A stretch of 64,000 bases of DNA from Eumeta japonica (Eukaryota > Arthropoda > Insecta > Lepidoptera > Psychidae), in the NCBI GenBank assembly GCA_005406025.1, contig BGZK01001247.1, forward strand, positions 1 through 64,000, in the 5' to 3' direction. This document shows positions 57,351 to 64,000 of this stretch, piece by piece. Position 1 is the first letter of the stretch. Each line of letters begins with the position of its first letter. The notes below the pieces were generated by a model. That model saw only the letters and a program-made list of their open reading frames with translations, did not search any database and had not been told where the DNA came from. The position numbers and the translations under genes are program-made.

Positions 57351-57840
57351 ATAATAAACATGATAATAATAATGTATTATTCCATTTTTTCGTAAGCGAC
57401 GCAGTTACGTCAGTTGCCTAATATAACGATACAGTCTATTTTGAAAACCTACGCCAAGAGCAGTCATCTGCTCTTTCGTCTGCCCGATGATTCATATCAG
57501 CTGCCTCGGTACATCAACATCCGCTTTATGTGCCTTAATTAGTCACGTAAACACACCGTTATCCTTATTACATTTAACATACTTTAAATAGAATTTGAGA
57601 TATATATGAATAGGGATTATGTATCTTAGGAGTAACAATTGAATATAAATTTTCGACAACCTATATAGTGACCTGCAAGTAACTGTGGTTAAAGTATTTT
57701 CACAATCGTCGTTCGAAAAGGGTCCGAATAAACTTTATATATCGTTTTTTTTTAATAATGACAGGTCTAAATAAATCTTAATACTCACAAAAATAATAGA
57801 GGCCAGTAGCTAACTGAGAAGAAACGCGATATAACCACTG
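57351..57840. other. no gene seen
   Basis: AT-rich; nothing supported. Confidence 0.45.
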
Positions 57841-57842
57841 TA

Positions 57843-58335
57843 TATCTTTGCTTACACATTCATGCCCAACTTATAGAAAGGGCCTCGACCTGAAACAGTA
57901 TGTCTTACTTTGGTTTTACACAAATTCAAAATATCTTCATTTGATAGATAATAATATAACACTTGAAATACGTCATAGCATTCAAAGTATTTACAGTTTT
58001 TTTAATTATCACTCGTTCTGTGTACATCCATCCGCAGCATGTCCCCAAAGCAGGATACCATATGACATCAAGCTATGGGGACAGCCAAAATAAACCAATC
58101 TGGCGGCTTTGATATCGGACATATTTCTTATTTTTGAAATTGCAAATGCAGCAGAGCTAAACTCTTTTCGCCAACTCATCGATATCGGAACCCCATTGAA
58201 GTTTATTGTCTAAAGTAACACCCAGGAATACAGTAGTGTCAACAAACTCTAATTCCTCGTTTCTTATTTAAATAGAACCAGATCCATTTTTCTAAAGTGA
58301 AAATTTCACACAGTTTATTTTATTCCTATTAAGAA
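57843..58335 (-). pseudogene. Jockey-like LINE reverse-transcriptase fragment
   Basis: Minus-strand reading gives NEELEFVDTTVFLGVTLDNK, LQWGSDIDELAKRV, a frameshift, then SSAAFAISKIRNMSDIKAAR, LVYFGCPHSLMSYGILLWGH and AADGC, followed by weaker pieces to FYKLGMNV. FLGVTLD-(x)-LQWG followed by SYGILLWG is the thumb/connection region downstream of the RT active site in Jockey-like non-LTR elements (from memory). Frameshifts and stops occur, and the catalytic palm is missing. It is a different LINE family from the 46690 relic. Confidence 0.75.
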
Positions 58336-61300
58336 GTAAATTATGTATAGTAAATACTTTTTCAATTTTGGAGACAATTCATGTTCACATCGTCGTAATA
58401 GTACAGGCATTGTACGATACCTACTATATTAAACTTAAAAGGATTTATATAGATGATACTTTTCCCGGTAGATGGAATATTAATTGGATACTCTGTATTA
58501 TATTTAAAGTACAATACGATATTCACGATACAATCATAGCAACTTTATTGATCTTATAATTGAATCATAAGCAAGAACTGAGTATATTGATACATTAACT
58601 TAATAACTCGTATCTATTACATTTGGATACGAAGTTAATAGTTCAATATGAATATATTCTCTCAAATAATTTGCTTGATGCACCGTAGTACTTTTCGCAC
58701 AAATTTTATATTGATTTATGTTTTTGGAAAATAATTACTTTTCATCATAAGACAAATACGTACATTTCGTTCAGACAATGTAATAGATCCGCTTATTTAT
58801 GGTGATTTCAAAGCCAAATTGTATTCGCTACGTCAATCGTCAAAGAAAATGTATGAAATGGATTTAAGTAATTAGCGATAATTTACGATGATTCGGTAAC
58901 AAAAAAAATTAGCAACACAACAATTGCGCTAAAATCGGGTTGTCGTTACGTTTCTAATGTCAGCGACCTCTGACAGCTCGATCGATAAGTTTCGTGGCCA
59001 GGTGTTAAATGCTTTCGGAAATAATTCTGTTAAGTGCGCACGGGAAATTATACTTTCCCGGTTCGTATGCGCAAAATTAATTTAATACATAATCTTCGGG
59101 CGTTCGCTCGCGACTCTCATTGTAATTAGAAAATACAATGACACTATTAAAATAGTTGACGGTCCCGTTAAATAGCTGCCCATAACCGCTGAAGACGCAA
59201 CACATGAATTCTCTTAACAAACCGCAGTTTCAAAATTTCGTACATACGATTATCATTTTTAGTCCAATAAAATCTCCAATTAAACATGATCTCACCAGTT
59301 TTGGGGCAATATGTAAAAATATGTTCGTAAATACATAAATAATGATAATATAAAAGAAATTTTAAATGAAATTGACGGGAAAAGGATGAAAAAATAAAAA
59401 AGGTTTGAAAAACGCGTTTTTTCAAAATAACTCGATAACGGTGAGAAATATAAAAAAAAGTTTCAAATAAAAGTTGTAAGAAAAAAAATTCTACACAAAA
59501 AAGATCCTTTTCAATTTTTCATTATCTGCTTTAGTTTCGTTGCATATAATTAAAAACAAATTTGTTTCGTTGTGAACTATAATAAATTGTTCAAATTATT
59601 ACGGCCCTGTATCACGCAGCGCACGTGTCTCATTTACGAACACTAACACAATTACATGTAACTTTGTTTTTAAAATAATTATTTAAGTCGCTCTATTATT
59701 GGCTCTTAAATCTCGAGTTATCAGTGCACAAATGCAAAGAAAACGGACAGAAAGAGGTTCTATCTTATAATATGGTCGTCGGGTGAACCGGTGAGTTTAA
59801 GATTGTACACTGGGCTCTGTGGTGGCTTTGTGTCACCACGAGCCGTGGCCTAATGCCCTCTAGTTGGAGGTGATACGTTACGAGCGGAGTAATGTCACGT
59901 GGGTTGTGCAATAATAGAAAATTTTTGTTTTGTACGATAACAGCGCTCGTAGCTTCGTCTGTGACGTCATTGTTATGTCGTCTGTTTACTTTCTCTTTGA
60001 TTTCTACTCTGTCCACTATCCATCTATAAATTTTATCTGCATCGTAACAAAATTATTATTTTGCAACCGTGTGGACTCCCATTATCAATAAAAAGAATTG
60101 AATTCGTCTATGGTAACTGCCCCAAAACATATCACATTTTGACTTATCGTATACTAAATGGAGAGTATCGCTTTTTTAAATAATGTTTTTACAGGATTTG
60201 TATCATATTTACAGAATAGATAAAAAAAATCTTTATTGAAAACCTTTTAATAAATGATATCCGCATTACATTAAACACGAAGGTTTTGATACAAATCTAT
60301 AACATATTATTAAAAAAAAAATCCAAAACGTACAATCGCTACTTTAATAATTCCAATTTTATTGATTCCATAATAAATTGCAGCCAATTCTGAAAGCTGT
60401 TTGACTGGTGGTGCAATCGGCAAAACGAATCGCAGTTTCTTAATCTAGCTAACCGATTCATTATATAAACTTTACGTAAGTGAAGTTTTTCAGATTCCGA
60501 CAAAAACAAACTTCAGCGACATGAATTGGGCGAACAGAAACAATACTAATAGACACATTTTAAGTTTCACGCTGTAACCGTTTTGAAGCCGCAAATAAGA
60601 ATATTTTCAGATAGAAGCATTTGCACATTATCTATATAACATTTATACAACGGCTGTCGAAAAAAAGATGTAACAAAAACTCCTAATTCGTAATAAATAC
60701 ATCTATAGGTAGAAATTGTTGGTTAGGAGGAAGCGATTGGATAAAAGAACCCTAAAGAATAAATTAGTGGTCGCTGTCTGCTCTTGCGTCTGTTTTCGCT
60801 GAATCCTTTTGTACGGACGACCGGTAACCTCACTATAGAATCACTAATGACTATTGACGTATAAAAACAGCCAGCCTTCTCGGCTCTACGTGCATTATTT
60901 ATGTTATGGAATATCCAGTTTTTGTGTTATTCTGGTGTAATAAGGCAAAGTATTATCGTGGATTTATTTTTTTATGTATCGAATTAATATACATATACGT
61001 TCATTAGTTAATTGCATCTCAAATACAGTGGTTTGGTTATGGGATCTACGACTCGTCGGTTCACTTGTCACGACAATCAGGCTTTCAGTAGACTATCGCT
61101 AGACAAGTAGACTATCGGCGATGGGATGCTGTTGATGCTTAATACATTGTTTTAAATTCTTCATATTAATATCGCTTACTAAATTTCTTGATTAAAAAAA
61201 AATTAACATATATATAAAACCGTTCAAAAAGACTTTTTAAAGATATCGGACCACCCTCCCCTGGGCTGTCGGTCCAAAGACTAATTAAAAACAAATTTCC

Positions 61301-62570
61301 ATGCGCAGTGTCTTTCAAAAACCGATTGCTGGTTCATCTGGAATACCATAATAACAATAGTCTCATTTATTTTAGCGCTCTTCTGAGATAAATTTTACAT
61401 CCGGACCGAGAGCGTCACCAGGTTTTGCATATATTCAACATCAAAACAAATATTCGCATAGACGTATTCTGAACTACCGAAGCATTTTACGGCTTAGGAA
61501 ACTAATAAGATATGCGAAACAGTAATTATATAGAGCGGCATTAGCACACGGATCTCCGCAGATCGTTTGGGCCGTTCTAAATAAAAACTATTCAGAAGAT
61601 GCCACTCAACGCACCTGCATCTAAAAAAGGACCATACTTTATTTAGTTTTGCGAATCGATAATATATTGCACTATTAAATGAACATAAAAACCACCATAT
61701 TCGTAATAAAACCGGCTACCTATATGATGAACAATTAAGAAACGAGAATGGAACACCGAAATTTGTCTCGTAAAACAGGTCTTATAGGAGAATGCCCTTT
61801 GGAACCAGCCCTTCGCAGAAGACCGCTCGATCCCGGCTAGCGGGATTACGGGCGTCGTGCTTGACTACGTGTAGTCGTGACTGTTTATATCGAACACCAC
61901 GATCCCCTTTATTGAAAACGTCACGACACCCGAGTAGGAAGCGATTTTTATATAACAAATTCTACTTGAATATCGCGACCATTTCTTCACTCTATGCCTT
62001 TATATAGCGACCCTGAATTGATAACCTCAAAATAATCAGATTGAACGTCAAGTTACTGAAAATAAACCACTTTCATTTTTTTTAATGTAAGCCTGTGAAA
62101 GCATGTGTACCATGCACGGAAAATTTTGAATTTTTCAGCAATTCCGAAACGCTGAGAAAACCTTCATACTCAAGGCAAACTAATAATATTCCCACTGCAT
62201 TAACAGACAAATTCACTAACCTCATATGAAAATACCATTAGTTGCTTATACAAGTTAAACTAAGGAACGGCATGCACCTTGGACCCAAACAAAACGCTAC
62301 ATATACATTATTACGACCGGTCTTCAAAACATTTGCTTGTTTACGTTACGCTTGGAATAAATGCAATTATAGTATAGCTAATGGTATGATAGGTTGAGCA
62401 CATCGATAAGTCGTAATTGAGATACAACGTCGTCACTCAAATCGACTCAGCTTAGCATTTTGTCATAATAACAATGTCCGCCAATAGGTCCCACCATCTT
62501 AGTTATATACAGAACCAACTTTCGCTCGCGTGAATTTAGAATGGTTCTTTTCATTTTTTACATCGGCCGA
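58336..62570. other. no gene seen
   Basis: AT-rich. ORFs at 59168-59425, 59765-60016 and 61792-62007 lack domains or splice support. AGTAGACTATCG occurs twice near 61088 and 61109. Confidence 0.4.
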
Positions 62571-62574
62571 TCAC

Positions 62575-62735
62575 GCTGTCGACTACGATTCCGATCCAAA
62601 ACTCGGTCACGCTATCGATATCGATCCTAGTCCCACTCTTGATCCTGATTCTGATCTCGGTATCGATTCTAGTTCCACTCTTGTTTCCGATTCTGGTCTC
62701 AATGTAGATACCGATTCTGCGTTGGTTACATACTC
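62575..62735. repeat. degenerate hexanucleotide array (GATTCT/GATCCT type)
   Basis: Six-base steps such as GATTCCGATCC, GATATCGATCCTAGTCCC and GATCCTGATTCTGATCTCGG run for about 160 bp. They translate as a D/S-rich frame within the 132-codon ORF 62530-62928 (DPDSDLGIDSSSTLVSDSG). The GATTCC steps are complementary to the GGAATC steps of the 38270 array, so the two may be the same array type in opposite orientation. Confidence 0.6.
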
Positions 62736-62939
62736 GCGAGCGAAGAGGCGAACAAAAGCTAGCATTTTAATAAATCATAGTCTATCTCTTATTCTATTGC
62801 ACAAGGTACAACACACTGTGACGTTTCATCAAAATCCGTCCATTAGATCTTTGCGTAAAAGCGTAACAAATATCCTTTCATATTCACGAACTGTTGCGTT
62901 TACGATATTAGTAGGAGATATTATTTGAAATCGTAAGGA

Positions 62940-64000
62940 GATATTACTTAACCCTTAACCCCGAATACGAATTACATCGAACGATATCGTCCGACATCGG
63001 ATAACGAGAAGGAAATCTATTTCACTCATACCCGTGTCTGTCCGTGGCTTTCTTTCTACCTTGACACTATACGACTATACGAACATCAGGCGCGTACAAC
63101 TCACGGTCGCGTTGCGTTACCATGTGATTACATCGGTCCGTCTCTTATCTGCCGATAGCGCCACCTGCGGACTCACCTGTAACGAAGGAAAATCATTATG
63201 AGATTGGAACGATAAAAATTTTAAGGCGGAAATACAGATACTATCGCAGATAAACAAAATGAATTCATTTCTCATACGACGAATCGCTAATTTTTCCAAT
63301 AGTTCTAATGTGCATCGTGTGTTACTGTACACTGAATTGCAATGTTACAATGAATTGCAATACGTAAAACGTTACGAAAACAAAATTATACCCGTGACAC
63401 GCGGATCGCGTCACGGGTTAAATTTTGTTCGGCGAAGCCGCCTTTACATATAAAAACGACTTTGTCTTATTTTCTTTTATTATCACCGATTTTGTTTCCG
63501 TTTCCTAATTCTTTTCTACTCCAGCTTTTGATTTCGTTTCTGGTTTCGATATAGAATCCAGTTCTCGTCGAAATATACACGGGTGTAACGAAATAGCAGG
63601 GAAACGGAATAAAAACTATTCTATATGTTACTCCGGGGTATAAACATTACCATATCAAATTTCATCACATTCTATCCTAGTATAGCTTTGCGGACACAAC
63701 ACAGACAGACGAAATTTTTAGAAATCATTGAAGTGCATTTTGTCAACGTTTTTAATATCCTCAAGAGTAGCTTTTCTCAAATATCTTTAATGTACAGATT
63801 TCTTTTTGATGTGAAACATCTACTGACACGCCGTGGCAGTAAAATCGACTTGAATGCCGCGACGGCAAACTACTATTGACGCCTTTGCGTGTGCGCACGC
63901 ATATACTATCTACTATTATTCTGACCTCACCTTATTATACATTAAATTCAGCTAATATTTAAATTAAGAAACTAACTTTACATTATTTACTATTTTCTTT
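62940..64000. other. no gene seen
   Basis: CCCGTGAC (63391-63398) and GTCACGGG (63410-63417), with GCG/CGC inside, form a small GC hairpin; CTTTTGATTTCGTTTCTGGT near 63525 resembles a further decayed hexamer array. No ORF is convincing. Confidence 0.45.

Noticed and set aside
62530..62928. 132-codon ORF on the plus strand as a gene
   Set aside because: Its first part is explained by a degenerate six-base repeat and the rest lacks domains; openness follows from the period.
1..64000. CRISPR arrays, bacterial operons, riboswitches or rho-independent terminators
   Set aside because: No regularly spaced identical repeats and no prokaryotic gene organisation; repeat content and splice-like signals indicate a eukaryotic nuclear sequence.
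1..64000. Known conserved microRNAs (let-7, miR-1, miR-10, bantam, miR-9, miR-124)
   Set aside because: I looked for their mature sequences by eye and saw none; this is not an exhaustive search.

Overview
The window looks like a gene-poor piece of an insect nuclear chromosome, most probably from a moth or butterfly (Lepidoptera). It is AT-rich, has no operon-like spacing, and is cut by short CpG/GC-rich islands. It carries many degraded interspersed repeats of types I associate with lepidopteran genomes: blocks ending in CGGAACCCTA, ACCGACTCCAAAA-bounded elements, a tRNA-derived SINE, a GGGGCCGGCAACGCAC SINE-like element and LINE 3' ends. The species cannot be named. No complete conserved protein-coding gene could be recognised on either strand, so the window is probably a large intron or an intergenic desert.

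Layout. 1-5 kb: a GC-rich block, a possible tiny first coding exon, a nearly full-length 0.74 kb repeat with hairpins at both ends, a (TC)17 microsatellite and a GC island with a CRE palindrome. 5-10 kb: SINE relic, a GC island ending in a possible first exon with a good splice donor, the first of three copies of a roughly 0.4 kb terminal-hairpin element (family A), and a triple-CRE island next to another possible exon. 12-21 kb: SINE-like element, tandem repeat, LINE tail, second family A copy, a TATA-bearing GC block and a 0.46 kb inverted-repeat element. 21-27 kb: a cluster of hairpins, including two adjacent near-perfect palindromes, a pre-miRNA-like foldback, a MITE and the end of another large repeat. 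28-30 kb: a broken Helentron-type endonuclease fragment and an inverted SINE copy. 31-38 kb: several inverted repeats, an open 147-nt exon-like block behind a strong polypyrimidine tract, and a TATA/ORF pair. 38-46 kb: a degenerate hexamer array, a hairpin plus oligo-T, and a TATA-driven 41-codon ORF. 46-49.5 kb: a LINE reverse-transcriptase relic, about 0.8 kb of coding-like sequence that could not be assigned, and a 516-bp foldback element with 42-bp inverted termini. 50-64 kb: third family A copy, an unassigned coding-like relic, two more LINE relics and a second hexamer array.

No set of genes works together here. What can be read is (i) mobile-element history: at least two LINE families, two SINE-like families, a Helentron-type remnant, a MITE and several uncharacterised hairpin-ended repeats, and (ii) scattered GC/CRE/TATA islands that could be promoters or enhancers for exons in or beyond the window. 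Family identifications rest on reading motifs and on memory of lepidopteran repeats; no search was run.
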